From Glycomyces niveus (GTDB lineage Bacteria > Actinomycetota > Actinomycetes > Mycobacteriales > Micromonosporaceae): a DNA stretch of 64,000 nucleotides. Position 1 is the first letter of the stretch; every line of letters starts with the position of its first letter. The notes beneath the pieces were generated by a model. That model made no database searches. It was not told where the DNA came from and was given only the letters and a program-made list of their open reading frames with translations. A program made the position numbers and the translations under genes. Positions 1 through 8,361 of this stretch are shown here, piece after piece. The DNA lies in the NCBI RefSeq assembly GCF_017592475.1, contig NZ_JAGFNP010000002.1:186001-250000 (forward strand), written 5' to 3'.

Positions 1-1
1 G

Positions 2-364
2 GGCATCGCCTTGATGATCGGCTCGCCCGCCGCCGCTTCGGAATCCGACCGCGCGGTCGACGTGGACTGGTCGGACCGGTACTACAAGGAGTGCCTGGAC
101 TTCGCGAAGGTCTCCGGCTGCGTGCAGGGCTACGGCGACGTGCTGTGGCTCAAGGACGACAGCGCCGACGGGTACGCCGTCTCGCTCTCCTGGCGCGACA
201 CCGGCAGCACCCGCTCCGGCACCTGCCTGAACACCCTGGGCGAGGCCAAGGCCTGGACCGCGTGCAACAAGAACTTCGAAGACGGCAGCAAGATCCAGTG
301 GCAGCTCGGTTGGAACGGCCCGAACGGCTGGTCGCACAGCGGCTGGTACGAGACCTGGGTGTAG
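2..364 (+). CDS. Small secreted protein, 5'-truncated by window edge
   Basis: The reading frame is open from base 2, so the true start lies upstream of the window. The visible N-terminus (IALMIGSPAAAS) looks like the end of a signal peptide h-region with an Ala-rich cleavage site. The mature part is about 105 residues, Trp/Gly/Asn-rich, with four Cys (in KECLD, SGCVQ, GTCLN, TACNK) that could form two disulfides. I do not recognise the family. A strong terminator follows 52 nt after the stop, so this is the last gene of its unit. Secretion is inferred; function is unknown. Confidence 0.7.
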   Translation, partial: GIALMIGSPAAASESDRAVDVDWSDRYYKECLDFAKVSGCVQGYGDVLWLKDDSADGYAVSLSWRDTGSTRSGTCLNTLGEAKAWTACNKNFEDGSKIQWQLGWNGPNGWSHSGWYETWV

Positions 365-415
365 GCCTCGAGACCGGTGGCCGGTCCCGGTCCCCGACCG
401 GAACCGGCCGAAGCA

Positions 416-452
416 GGCCCTGTGCGGATCGCGCACAGGGCCTTCCCCTTTC
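416..452 (+). terminator. Rho-independent-like terminator
   Basis: An 11-bp perfect stem GGCCCTGTGCG / CGCACAGGGCC encloses a 5-nt loop and is followed by a pyrimidine tract (TTCCCCTTTC). It ends the small secreted protein gene and insulates the alpha-galactosidase promoter. Confidence 0.75.
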
Positions 453-550
453 GGCTGACCGGTGCAGCTGTGCGGGATCGTGTCGGCTGGGATCTCCTGC
501 GAAGCCGTCGGCGTTCCACCCTGGGATCGCGGCCTAGACCGTACCGATGC

Positions 551-604
551 TTGATAACGATTTCAAGATATGACTTGAAATCGATTTCAGATTCAGGCTA
601 TGGT
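551..604 (+). promoter_or_regulatory. Alpha-galactosidase promoter with two LacI-type operators
   Basis: Two related 16-bp dyads lie 24 bp apart centre to centre: TTGATAACGATTTCAA (551-566) and TTGAAATCGATTTCAG (575-590), the latter holding a perfect 14-bp palindrome. Both have the central CG typical of LacI-family operators. The second overlaps a candidate -35 (TTGAAA, 575-580) with a -10 TATGGT at 599-604 (18-bp spacer). The lacI-type gene at 2993 is the likely binder. The rest of 453-670 shows nothing else. Confidence 0.7.
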
Positions 605-670
605 TCCACCTGACAAACGACACCGCGGCCGCTCCCGGCAGCGCCGTCGACCAACCGGCGAAGAGGAACC

Positions 671-2764
671 GTGGCCGATCAGTTCTCTTGGGGCAGTGAC
701 CGTCTCGAGCTCGGATTCGAGTGGGGCGACGATGCGCCCGTGCACCTGGCGAGCGTCACGCGCGACGGTGCCGCCCATCCGGTGCACGCCGCGCCCCTCG
801 TCGAGATCACGACCGCCGCCCACGGGAACACCCCGGCGGCCGACCGCATCGCGCACACCGCGCTCGGCGAGACCCTGCGGTACGTCTCCCACTCCGAGGC
901 CCGCACCGCGAACGGCCGCCTCCTCACCATCTGGCAGGCCGCCGAGGGCGTCGAGGCGAGCATCGCGATCGAGATCCTCGACCGCGCCGACCAGGCCGTG
1001 CGCTCGCGCGTCTCGGTCGTCCCCGCCGGGGAACGCCCGCTCGTGCTCCGCTCCGTCGCCTCCTGGTCTTCGGGGTTCACCCGCCCCGGCACGGTCGACG
1101 ACGACAACCTCGCGGGATGGCACCGGATCAACGGCGTGAGCGACTGGTTCGGCGAAGGCCGCTGGACCCGCGCTGCCCTGCGCGGCATCGACTTCCCGCG
1201 CCTGTCGACTCAGCTCGCCCACAGCACCCACGACCCGCGCGGCTACTGGACCGCCACCTCCGACGGCACCTGGTCCACCGGCCACCACCTGCCCGTCGCG
1301 GGCCTCGAGGGCGCGGACCTCGCCGTCGCCTGGCAGATCGAGCACAACGGCCCCTGGCGCTGGGAGCTCGGCGAGGACCTCAAGGGCGCGTACTTCACCC
1401 TCTCCGGTCCCACCGATGTGGACTCGGCCTGGACCAGGGTCGTGCGCCCCGGCGAGTCCTTCACCAGCGTCCCGGCCACCGTCGCCTTCGGCGGCGACTT
1501 CACCGGCGCCGTCGCCGCGCTCACCGACTTCCGCCGCGCCGCGCGCCGCCCGCACCCCGACAACGCCGCGATGCCCGTGGTCTTCAACGACTACATGAAC
1601 ACCCTCCTCGGCGACCCCACCACCGAGAAACTGCTCCCGCTCATCAAGGCCGCGAGCGAGGTCGGCGCGGAGATCTTCTGCATCGACGCCGGCTGGTACG
1701 ACGACGGTGGCGACTGGTGGCCCAGCGTGGGGGAGTGGCAGCCCTCCACCACCCGCTTCCCCGGCGGCCTCGGCGAGGTCATCGACGCCATCCGCGACGC
1801 CGGCATGGTGCCCGGCCTCTGGCTCGAACCCGAGGTCATCGGCGTCCGCAGTCCCATGGCCGAGCGGCTCCCCGACGAGGCCTTCCTGCAGCGGCACGGC
1901 CAGCGCATCACCGAGCACCACCGCTACCACCTCGACCTGCGCCATCCGGCCGCCGTCGCCCACCTCGACGGCGTCGTGGACCGGCTCGTGAACGACTTCG
2001 GCGTGGGCTTCTTCAAGTTCGACTACAACGTCAACCCCGGCCCCGGCACCGACTTCGACGCCGACAGCGTGGGCGACGGCCTCCTCGGCCACAACCGGGC
2101 CCACCTCGCCTGGCTCGACGGCGTGCTCGACCGCCACCCCGGCCTCGTGATCGAGAACTGCTCCTCGGGCGCGATGCGCATGGACTTCGCGGTGCTCTCC
2201 CGACTCGCCATGCAGTCCACTTCGGACCAGCAGGAGTTCACGAAGTACCCCCCGATCGCCGCTGCCGCGCCGATTTCGCTCCTGCCCGAGCAGGCCGCGA
2301 GCTGGGCCTACCCCCAGCCCGAGATGAACGCCGAAGAAGTGGCGTTCTGCCTCGTCACCGGCCTCCTGGGCCGCTTCTACGTCTCCGGGTTCCTCAACCG
2401 CATGACCGAGGACCAGCGCGCCGCCGTCGCGACGGCCGTCGCCACCGCGAAGCGACTCCGCGGCGAGATCGCCTCCGGCCACCCGTACTGGCCCGCCGGG
2501 CTCCCCGAATGGACCGAGCCCTGGGTCGCCCTCGGCCTGCGCGGCGACGACGACCTCGTCTCCGTCTGGCGCCGAGGCGGTCCCGCGACCACCGAGCTGC
2601 GCTTCCCGCACCTCGCCGGACGCGACCTCACCGTCACCACCGTCTTCCCCCGCGACCTCCCCGAATGGAAGACCGCCTGGGACAAGGCGACCGGCACCCT
2701 GTCCGTGCACGCGGGCGACGCGCCGACCGCCGCCCGCACCCTGCGACTGACCACTTTGCCTTAG
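671..2764 (+). CDS. Alpha-galactosidase, GH36 family
   Basis: At 697 residues this matches the usual GH36 length of about 700-730. The beta-sandwich N-terminal half precedes a TIM barrel with the family landmarks IDAGWYDD, GMVPGLWLEPEVI, FFKFDYN (nucleophile Asp451) and QSTSDQQ (acid/base Asp519). It would release alpha-linked galactose from raffinose-type or galactomannan oligosaccharides. There is no signal peptide, so it acts in the cytoplasm on imported sugar. The GTG start is chosen because of GAGGAA 5 nt upstream and the match to family N-termini. It is followed by a permease fossil and a LacI regulator, which suggests a former uptake-plus-hydrolysis operon. Substrate is inferred from family only. 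Confidence 0.93.
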   Translation: MADQFSWGSDRLELGFEWGDDAPVHLASVTRDGAAHPVHAAPLVEITTAAHGNTPAADRIAHTALGETLRYVSHSEARTANGRLLTIWQAAEGVEASIAIEILDRADQAVRSRVSVVPAGERPLVLRSVASWSSGFTRPGTVDDDNLAGWHRINGVSDWFGEGRWTRAALRGIDFPRLSTQLAHSTHDPRGYWTATSDGTWSTGHHLPVAGLEGADLAVAWQIEHNGPWRWELGEDLKGAYFTLSGPTDVDSAWTRVVRPGESFTSVPATVAFGGDFTGAVAALTDFRRAARRPHPDNAAMPVVFNDYMNTLLGDPTTEKLLPLIKAASEVGAEIFCIDAGWYDDGGDWWPSVGEWQPSTTRFPGGLGEVIDAIRDAGMVPGLWLEPEVIGVRSPMAERLPDEAFLQRHGQRITEHHRYHLDLRHPAAVAHLDGVVDRLVNDFGVGFFKFDYNVNPGPGTDFDADSVGDGLLGHNRAHLAWLDGVLDRHPGLVIENCSSGAMRMDFAVLSRLAMQSTSDQQEFTKYPPIAAAAPISLLPEQAASWAYPQPEMNAEEVAFCLVTGLLGRFYVSGFLNRMTEDQRAAVATAVATAKRLRGEIASGHPYWPAGLPEWTEPWVALGLRGDDDLVSVWRRGGPATTELRFPHLAGRDLTVTTVFPRDLPEWKTAWDKATGTLSVHAGDAPTAARTLRLTTLP

Positions 2765-2879
2765 GTCGTGTGGCGGTGATCCAGTGAAAGGCCGCTCCGC
2801 GCCGCGCCAGGAGGTTTGCTGCGCGGGCGGCCGCTGGAGCTCGCCGAGCGCGGGTTTGCATCTACAGAACTGGCATCTC

Positions 2880-2981
2880 CGCTTCGCCTATATCATCCTG
2901 ATGAGCCTGCCGCTCCTGATCATGTTCGTGGTCGCCCCGCGCAGGATCGCCTCAGGCATCACGAGTGGTGCGGTCGAGTAG
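2880..2981 (+). pseudogene. C-terminal remnant of carbohydrate ABC permease (MalG type)
   Basis: The open frame ends with a transmembrane helix (YIILMSLPLLIMFVV) followed by APRRIASGITSGAVE and a stop. This is the characteristic last helix and cytoplasmic tail of MalG-type sugar permeases (R-x-x-x-GI/L-T-S/A-GAVK). Nothing upstream in this frame resembles the rest of a permease, and no binding protein or second permease is present. The call is a deletion remnant between the alpha-galactosidase and its regulator. Confidence 0.6.
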
Positions 2982-2992
2982 TGGGGAGAACC

Positions 2993-3997
2993 GTGGGCAG
3001 GGAGGGCAAGAACCCGACGATCTCGGACGTCGCCGAACTGGCGGGCGTCTCGGTCCCGACGGTCTCCCGCGTGCTCACCGGCGCCGCCAAGGTCAGCGCC
3101 GCCAAGCGCGAGCAGGTCGAGGCCGCGATCGCCGAGCTCAACTTCCGGCCCAGCGCGGCCGCCCGCGTGCTCGTCTCCCGCAAGTCCCGCACGATCGCGG
3201 TCATCGCGGGCAACACCTCCCGGTACGGGTACGCCGAGACGATCCGCGGCATCGAGATCGCGGCCCGCGCCGAGGGGTACACGGTGATGATCACGGTCGT
3301 CGAGAGCGCCGACGAGGACGAGGTGAACCGCGCGGTCGAAGCGGTCGAGATGCAGACCCTCGCCGGGGTCGTGGTCCTCAAGTTCGATCCGCCCGGCGTC
3401 GCGGCGCTCAACCGGCTCGGCACCGACCGCCCCCTTGTCGCCCTCTCGGGCACCCGCGAAGCCGGTGTGCCCCAAGCGGTCCTCGACGAGGCCGCCGCCG
3501 CCGAAGAGCTCACCGCCTACCTTCTCGGCCTCGGCCACCGTACCGTCCACCACGTCCGCGTCCCGCCCTCGCGCCGCGTCGACGGCCGCACCACCGGCTG
3601 GAAGCGCGCGCTGCGCAAGGCCGACGCTCCGGTCCCGCCCGTTCTCGACGCCACCTGGGAACCCCTCAGTGGGGTCCCCATCGGCCGCGCCCTCGCCGCC
3701 GACCCCGAGGTCACGGCCGTCTTCTGCGGCAACGACGAGATCGCCATGGGCGTCATGCGCGGCATCGCCGAAGCGGGCCGCCGCGTCCCCGAGGACATCT
3801 CGGTCGTCGGCTTCGACGACCACCCCCTCGCCGAACTCTGGTCCCCGCCGCTGACCACAGTGGAGCAGGACTTCGCCGGTCTCGGCCAGCGCGGCTTCGC
3901 GCTCCTCCTCGAATCCATGAACGACGAGAACGCCCGCCGCTACTCCTCCGAACGCCCCCGCATAGCCTTCCGAGCCAGCGCCGCCCCACCGCGCTGA
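2993..3997 (+). CDS. LacI-family transcriptional regulator
   Basis: The 334-residue protein has the canonical N-terminal helix-turn-helix plus hinge (TISDVAELAGVSVPTVSRVL), then a periplasmic-binding-protein-like sensor domain ending with VVGFDDHPLAELW and TTVEQDF, as expected for LacI/GalR members. Start GTG at 2993 is preferred over upstream codons because GGGGAGA sits just before it and it places the HTH near the N-terminus. It lies downstream of the alpha-galactosidase, whose promoter carries two LacI-type operators. Repression relieved by galactosides or a related sugar is the inferred role. Confidence 0.9.
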   Translation: MGREGKNPTISDVAELAGVSVPTVSRVLTGAAKVSAAKREQVEAAIAELNFRPSAAARVLVSRKSRTIAVIAGNTSRYGYAETIRGIEIAARAEGYTVMITVVESADEDEVNRAVEAVEMQTLAGVVVLKFDPPGVAALNRLGTDRPLVALSGTREAGVPQAVLDEAAAAEELTAYLLGLGHRTVHHVRVPPSRRVDGRTTGWKRALRKADAPVPPVLDATWEPLSGVPIGRALAADPEVTAVFCGNDEIAMGVMRGIAEAGRRVPEDISVVGFDDHPLAELWSPPLTTVEQDFAGLGQRGFALLLESMNDENARRYSSERPRIAFRASAAPPR

Positions 3998-4018
3998 CCG
4001 GCGAGACGGCCCGGTCGT

Positions 4019-4048
4019 CGCTCGACGCCGTGCGACCGGCGTCGAGCG
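4019..4048. terminator. Bidirectional hairpin between lacI-type gene and DUF664 gene
   Basis: A perfect 12-bp stem CGCTCGACGCCG / CGGCGTCGAGCG with a 6-nt loop lies between convergent genes. It has no U-run, as is common in actinobacteria. Confidence 0.6.
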
Positions 4049-4060
4049 CGCGGCAGGGGA

Positions 4061-4657
4061 TCAGCGTCGGGCCGCCGACTTCGCGGCCTGTTCGAGCTTG
4101 GCGCGGTGGGCGGCGCGGGCTTCCTCGTCGATGGGCTTCTCGTGTTCGGGCCGCAGCCCGGTGCGGCCGTCGAGGTTTTCGCGGAGGATGTCGGCGTGCC
4201 CGGTGTGTCGGATGGATTCGCCGAGGACGTGGAGCAAGACGAGGAACAGGTTCGTGTCGGCGTACGGCGGCGACCACCACGGCACGTGGCCGGGCGCGTC
4301 GAGGCGGAGCGCGTCGATCGTCGCGTCTGAGTGCTCCCAGGTGCGCCGGTAGAACCCGATGATCTGGTCGCGGGTCTCGTGCTCGGCGGCCCAGTGGTCG
4401 CTGCCGTCGGAGTCCTGCCAGCGGCGCAGCGGTTCGGGGGAGGGCCGGCCGAAGACCGCGCCGAAGTACCAGGCCTCGACGGTGGCCACGTGTTTGACGA
4501 GGCCGAGGAGGTTGGTGCCAGTGGCCGTCAGAGGCCGCCGGGCGTCGTATTCGGAGAGGCCGTCGAGCTTCCAGAGCAGCGCCTGGCGGTCCTGCCGGAG
4601 CCGCCCGTGCATGTTGGCCTTCGCGAGTTCATCGATCATGCGGCCTGAGACTGCCAC
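4061..4657 (-). CDS. DinB/DUF664 family protein
   Basis: The 198-residue protein shows the DinB-like four-helix pattern of the DUF664 group: LLGLVKHVATVEAWYFG near the middle, with the metal-binding His in LVKHV, and GESIRHTGHADILREN with two further His near the C-terminus. Members are metal-dependent or thiol (mycothiol/bacillithiol) S-transferase-like proteins. The specific reaction cannot be read from sequence. An internal Met (MIDELAKAN, residue 7) is an alternative start. It may share a transcript with no neighbour, since the upstream hydrolase on the same strand starts 0.9 kb away and stops 23 nt before it. Confidence 0.8.
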   Translation of the reverse strand: MAVSGRMIDELAKANMHGRLRQDRQALLWKLDGLSEYDARRPLTATGTNLLGLVKHVATVEAWYFGAVFGRPSPEPLRRWQDSDGSDHWAAEHETRDQIIGFYRRTWEHSDATIDALRLDAPGHVPWWSPPYADTNLFLVLLHVLGESIRHTGHADILRENLDGRTGLRPEHEKPIDEEARAAHRAKLEQAAKSAARR

Positions 4658-4680
4658 ATGATTCGCGCGGGCTCAAGTCA

Positions 4681-5583
4681 TCATTCGATGGGGAGGGCAT
4701 GCCCTTGCCGGGCTAGGAAGTCGCGGATGAGGGCGGTGATTTCGGCGAGGTTGGTCTCCAGTGCCCAGTGGCCGCCGTCGAGGAGGTGGAGTTCGGCGTC
4801 GGGGAGGTCGCGGAGGTAGGCGCGGGCTGAGGGTTCGGGCATGTAGCCGTCCTGGGGTCCCCAGGCGATGAGGGTCGGCGGCCGGTGTTCGCGGAGGCAG
4901 GCCTGGTAGCGGGGGAACCAGTCGAGGTTCTCGCGCAGGCCTTCCATGAGGCCGACCATGATCGCCCGGCGTTCGGGGGTCCGCAGCTGCGTCCAGGCGA
5001 GGGTCCAGAGGTCGGGCGGGATGCGCGCGGCGAGGTCGGGGCGCACGTCGTTCAGGAACTCCTCCCGGAACCCGGCTTCGCTCACGGCGTCTTCGAGCAC
5101 GGCCCGGCCCTTGGCGGTGGGGTGGTCCCAGTACTCCTGCAGCCCTTGGTATTTCGGACCGAGCGTGTCTTCGTAGATGTCGCCGTTCTGGATGATGAGG
5201 GCGGCCACCCGCTGCGGTGCGGCGATGGCGAGGCGCAGTCCGATCTGGGAGCCGTAGTCGTGGAGGTAGAGGGCGTACCGGTCGATGCCGAGGCGCTCGG
5301 TGAAGCGGCGCAGGAATGCGGCGTAGCCGTCGAAGGTGCACCGGTCGGGCGCGGGCGTGCCGCTGTAGCCGAAGCCGGGGAAGTCGGGCGTGACCGTCCG
5401 CCACCGGTCGGCGAGAGCGGGCATGAGGTTGCGGTACTGGTACGAGGAGCACGGGTAGCCGTGCGGGAGGAGGAGCACGGGCGCGCCCTGCGGCCCGGCC
5501 TCCCGGTAAAAGACCTCCGTGCCGTCGAGTTCGAGGCGGTGGTGCCGGACGGCCCGGTCCGGGGCGGTCGGTCCGGTCGCCAT
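4681..5583 (-). CDS. Alpha/beta-fold hydrolase, epoxide hydrolase/haloalkane dehalogenase-like
   Basis: The 300-residue protein carries the oxyanion HG-P motif (LLPHGYPCSSYQY), the VTPDFPGFGYSG strand-turn, an Asp nucleophile elbow LYLHDYGSQIG and the C-terminal DGGHWALE catalytic His. Asp instead of Ser at the nucleophile places it with epoxide hydrolases and haloalkane dehalogenases. It is cytoplasmic. The start is set at the Met preceded by GGAGAGGG; a longer frame upstream lacks family similarity. It is transcribed toward the DUF664 gene and could be co-transcribed with it. Substrate unknown. Confidence 0.85.
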   Translation of the reverse strand: MATGPTAPDRAVRHHRLELDGTEVFYREAGPQGAPVLLLPHGYPCSSYQYRNLMPALADRWRTVTPDFPGFGYSGTPAPDRCTFDGYAAFLRRFTERLGIDRYALYLHDYGSQIGLRLAIAAPQRVAALIIQNGDIYEDTLGPKYQGLQEYWDHPTAKGRAVLEDAVSEAGFREEFLNDVRPDLAARIPPDLWTLAWTQLRTPERRAIMVGLMEGLRENLDWFPRYQACLREHRPPTLIAWGPQDGYMPEPSARAYLRDLPDAELHLLDGGHWALETNLAEITALIRDFLARQGHALPIE

Positions 5584-5747
5584 GTCCCTCTCCTTCGCGG
5601 TAGTCCGAGCGGCCGGTGCGAGGGCCGCGAAGCGGCGCCACGCCGGGGAAGGTCCCGCGTGCCCTCGCACCGGCCGAACCCGATGGCTTTCCGCGCTGAA
5701 GCGTCTTTAAACGCGGCCTGGGTTGGCAGCTGGCCGAGATACGGACG

Positions 5748-5832
5748 AGGCAGTGTTTGAGAACTGAGGGAGCCTCCAATCAGTTTGTTGTGTCGCAACG
5801 AAACTCAATACTGGAGGCTCCTGGTGTCAAGC
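5748..5832 (+). repeat. Hairpin repeat copy 1 (left inverted copy)
   Basis: This 85-bp element starts AGGCAGTGTTTGAG and contains a long palindrome built from GGAGCCTCCA and TGGAGGCTCC arms around a central GTTG..CAAC. It matches the reverse complement of 8464-8549 over its full length except for a few changes near AATCAG. The inner flank (5833 onward) can be read as a vague AEHDQHAGKARGRG string resembling an IS5 transposase segment, but this is too weak to annotate. It lies downstream of the flavoenzyme gene. Confidence 0.8.
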
Positions 5833-5942
5833 CGCCGAGCACGACCAGCACGCGGGGAAAGCGCGGGGCCGCGGTCGGCGCCGTCGACTTCGAGCGCGGA
5901 GGGGCCCGTCGCTGGAGGGACGGGCGGCAGTGCCGTTGCCGG

Positions 5943-7259
5943 TCAGAGCGACTGGGGGAAGGTGAAGCACCGGTCGGGGTCGTAGGCCCGCTTCACCGCT
6001 CGGAGACGGGCGAGGTTGGCGCCGTGATACGCCGTCGCCCAGTCCGGCAGGAGCGGGTCAGGGAAGTTCGGGTAGACGCCCTTCGAACTCACGCCATAGG
6101 CGCGCTCCCAGGACCGGTCGATCCACGGATCGGCGGTCGGGGCAACGTGCTGGAGCATGAATCGCGCACTGCGGTGGGCGAACGCGGTCGCCGCGACCGG
6201 GACACGGTTGTAGGCGCCGCCCATGGCCGTGAAGTTGAGGCGCCGTCGAGGCGCGGCGGGATCGGAGAGTCCCCCGGCCAGTTCCTCGATCGTGGACGAC
6301 CGCAGCGGGTCGGCGAAGAACGCCGATCGCTGGCGCAATACCGTTCCGGCTTCGTTCGACTCTTCGAGGTCTTCGAACGAGCGTTTCAGCCGGTTGAAGG
6401 CCATGCCGCCGTGCACGTCGATGTCGGGCGCTGCCCCCACCGCCACGCAGAACGCCTGGAGCAGGTTCCTTGTCGACCGTTCGTCGAGCAGCGAGGCACC
6501 GAAGCATACGGCTTCGGGCGGGTCACCTGCGGTGAGGGCGAGGTCGGCGGTGATCGCGTCAGGTGCGTCGGGTGCCCAGTCCTGCCATGCGGCGATCAAG
6601 TCCGCGAGGGGCGGTCGGCGCCAGCGCAGGGCGAACCGGGTGGCGACCGGCTCGGGCACAGTGTCGAAGACGAGCGAGACGACGACCCCGAACTGGCCGC
6701 CGCCCGCGCCGCGCAATGCCCAGAACAGGTCCGGTTCACGGTCGGCGTCGCAATCGGCGACGCTTCCGTCCGCGAAGACCACCTGGGCCCCCGTGAGCCG
6801 GTCACAGGTGAGGCCGTGCGAGCGTCCGAGCAGGCCGATGCCGCCGCCGAGTGCGAGCCCCGCGATGCCTACGGTCGCACCGCATCCGGCCGGAATCGTC
6901 CGGTCCTGCGCGTGCAGGGCGGTGTACACCTGGGCGAGCCTGGCGCCCGCGCCGATCACGGCGGTGCCGCCTGTGACCGCGACGGCGTCCAGACCGGACA
7001 GGTCGAGGACGACGCCCTCGGTCGAGGACCGTCCAGCGAAGCAATGGCCTCCCCCGCGCGGGACGACCGGCGTGCCGGTGTCACGCGCGTAACCGACCCC
7101 GAGTACCACGTCCGCGGCTGAGCGGCACCGGATCACCAGCTTCGGCCGCACGTCCTGATGGGCGAGATCGGCCGGGCGCCGGACGGTGTCGTAGTCCGCG
7201 TCGCCGGGAATGAGGCAGTCGCCGTCGAGGCGGCTGCGGAGCTGTGCGAGGTCGTTCAC
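5943..7259 (-). CDS. FAD-binding oxidoreductase, berberine-bridge-enzyme-like
   Basis: The 438-residue protein has an N-terminal PCMH-type FAD domain (PVVPRGGGHCFAG; TIPAGCGATVG followed by LALGGGIG) and a C-terminal BBE segment (RLRAVKRAYDPDRCFTFPQ). The His in GGGHCF and the Cys in PAGCGA are placed as in enzymes with bicovalent 8-alpha-histidyl/6-S-cysteinyl FAD. It probably oxidises a sugar, alkaloid-like or polyketide substrate with O2. There is no signal peptide. Its start is GTG. The AraC gene lies 54 nt upstream on the same strand, so the pair probably forms one unit. The whole unit sits between inverted repeats. Confidence 0.88.
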   Translation of the reverse strand: MNDLAQLRSRLDGDCLIPGDADYDTVRRPADLAHQDVRPKLVIRCRSAADVVLGVGYARDTGTPVVPRGGGHCFAGRSSTEGVVLDLSGLDAVAVTGGTAVIGAGARLAQVYTALHAQDRTIPAGCGATVGIAGLALGGGIGLLGRSHGLTCDRLTGAQVVFADGSVADCDADREPDLFWALRGAGGGQFGVVVSLVFDTVPEPVATRFALRWRRPPLADLIAAWQDWAPDAPDAITADLALTAGDPPEAVCFGASLLDERSTRNLLQAFCVAVGAAPDIDVHGGMAFNRLKRSFEDLEESNEAGTVLRQRSAFFADPLRSSTIEELAGGLSDPAAPRRRLNFTAMGGAYNRVPVAATAFAHRSARFMLQHVAPTADPWIDRSWERAYGVSSKGVYPNFPDPLLPDWATAYHGANLARLRAVKRAYDPDRCFTFPQSL

Positions 7260-7313
7260 GGCACCGACGCTACCGGCCGCCCGGAGCCGCGGGCTTGAAC
7301 GATTCGAGCGTCC

Positions 7314-8150
7314 TCACCGCCGCTGCGGCGGCAGGGCGCGGGTGGCGATGAACGGGCGGTAGGACGCTGCGTGGTCATGCCCGCAGCCGCAGCGGTCGAC
7401 GCTGCCGTGGAGGAGCGAACGAGGGGTGACGCCGGTGAGGCGGACGCATTCACGGGTGAGGTGGGCGTGGTCGGCATAGCCGGTGTCGGCCGCCAGTCCG
7501 GCGAGGCCGTCTGCATCGCGTCGACCGCTCGGTGTCGCTCCGGCCTGTGCGAGGGCCAGGAACCCTTGGAACCGCAGGGTCCGCTGGAGCGTCTTGGGGC
7601 TCATGCCCACCGCGTGCAGGCAGCGGCGCCGCAGCTGACTGGGGGAAATGGACAGGCGGTCGGCCAGGGTTGCGATCGGGACCGGGCTCCACGGCATCAG
7701 GCGCAGGACCGCCTCGCGCAGCAGCGGATCGAGCGTTCCGGAGGCCCGGTACGCCTCGAGGAGATGCCTTTGCACGCGCATGAGCGCCCCCTCGGCGGTC
7801 GCGGCGCCGACGACCTCCTCGGCCAGCCGCTCGGCCATGCCGCCCCAGAGCACGCCGAGGTCGATCCGCTGGTCCACGAGGTCGTCGAGGACGGTCGGCA
7901 GCGGCGGGGCCGCGGCTGGATGGAGGCGCACGCCGATGAGAACGGTGCGCGGCGGCAGGATCTCGAGGCTGGGGCCGGTCAGCGGACCCAGCAGACGGGG
8001 CCGTCCCCCGATCGGGAAGTGGAGTTCCACGCCGCCGGTCGGCAGGTGCCGCTGCGCGTGCGCCGCGTCACCCGTGCGCTGAATCCATACGGTCCGCACC
8101 ACCGTGGCCAATGCCGCGACGGGGGCCCGTTCGACGTAGGAGTCATCCAC
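7314..8150 (-). CDS. AraC-family transcriptional regulator
   Basis: The 278-residue protein has an N-terminal sensor-like region (LPTGGVELHFPIGG, IGVRLHPAAA) of the DUF6597 kind. The C-terminal double helix-turn-helix includes SISPSQLRRRC and GYADHAHLTRECVRLTGVTP, the latter being the diagnostic second AraC HTH. A Cys/His-rich tail follows (DRCGCGHDH). It lies directly upstream of the flavoenzyme gene on the same strand, so it probably controls that gene. The truncated tetR fragment is divergent from it. The inducer is not identifiable. Confidence 0.9.
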   Translation of the reverse strand: MDDSYVERAPVAALATVVRTVWIQRTGDAAHAQRHLPTGGVELHFPIGGRPRLLGPLTGPSLEILPPRTVLIGVRLHPAAAPPLPTVLDDLVDQRIDLGVLWGGMAERLAEEVVGAATAEGALMRVQRHLLEAYRASGTLDPLLREAVLRLMPWSPVPIATLADRLSISPSQLRRRCLHAVGMSPKTLQRTLRFQGFLALAQAGATPSGRRDADGLAGLAADTGYADHAHLTRECVRLTGVTPRSLLHGSVDRCGCGHDHAASYRPFIATRALPPQRR

Positions 8151-8206
8151 GTTCGGACGCTACCGCGAGACGGTAGGCCATCCAGCACCGGTAGCTTGAT
8201 TGAACT

Positions 8207-8252
8207 ACTGTCAGCTTATGCAAGCTGCTCAAGGCTCAGTTGAGCTGACAGT
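8207..8252. promoter_or_regulatory. Inverted repeat between araC-type gene and tetR fragment
   Basis: Perfect 10-bp arms ACTGTCAGCT (8207-8216) and AGCTGACAGT (8243-8252) are 26 bp apart in the divergent interval, with the second overlapping the GTG at 8251. They may be two half-operators of the lost TetR protein. Functional status is unknown because that regulator is broken. Confidence 0.45.
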
Positions 8253-8361
8253 GGCAGAGGCGGCCCGCCGCACGCAGATCGTGGCGGCAGCCATCGAGTC
8301 CGTCGCCGAGCTGGGATACGCGCGCGCCTCCTTCACCAAGATCGCCGACCGGGCGGCCTAG
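8218..8361 (+). pseudogene. TetR-family regulator, N-terminal fragment
   Basis: The 47-codon frame reads as a TetR first helix and half HTH (RRTQIVAAAIESVAELGYA, then SFTKIADRAA) and stops at TAG 8359-8361, where IS-like sequence begins. Everything after the HTH is missing. A GTG at 8251 may have been the original start. The stop lies inside a CTAG shared with the opposing transposase remnant, which suggests insertion-mediated truncation. Confidence 0.75.

Noticed and set aside
593..2710. 705-codon open frame antisense to the alpha-galactosidase
   Set aside because: Val/Gly/Glu/Arg-rich shadow frame caused by GC3 bias on the other strand. It has no family features and the sense strand encodes a clear GH36.
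5833..5942. Second IS5 transposase remnant inside repeat copy 1
   Set aside because: The frame AEHDQHAGKARGRG only vaguely resembles the VRAHQHAAG region; too short and divergent to annotate.
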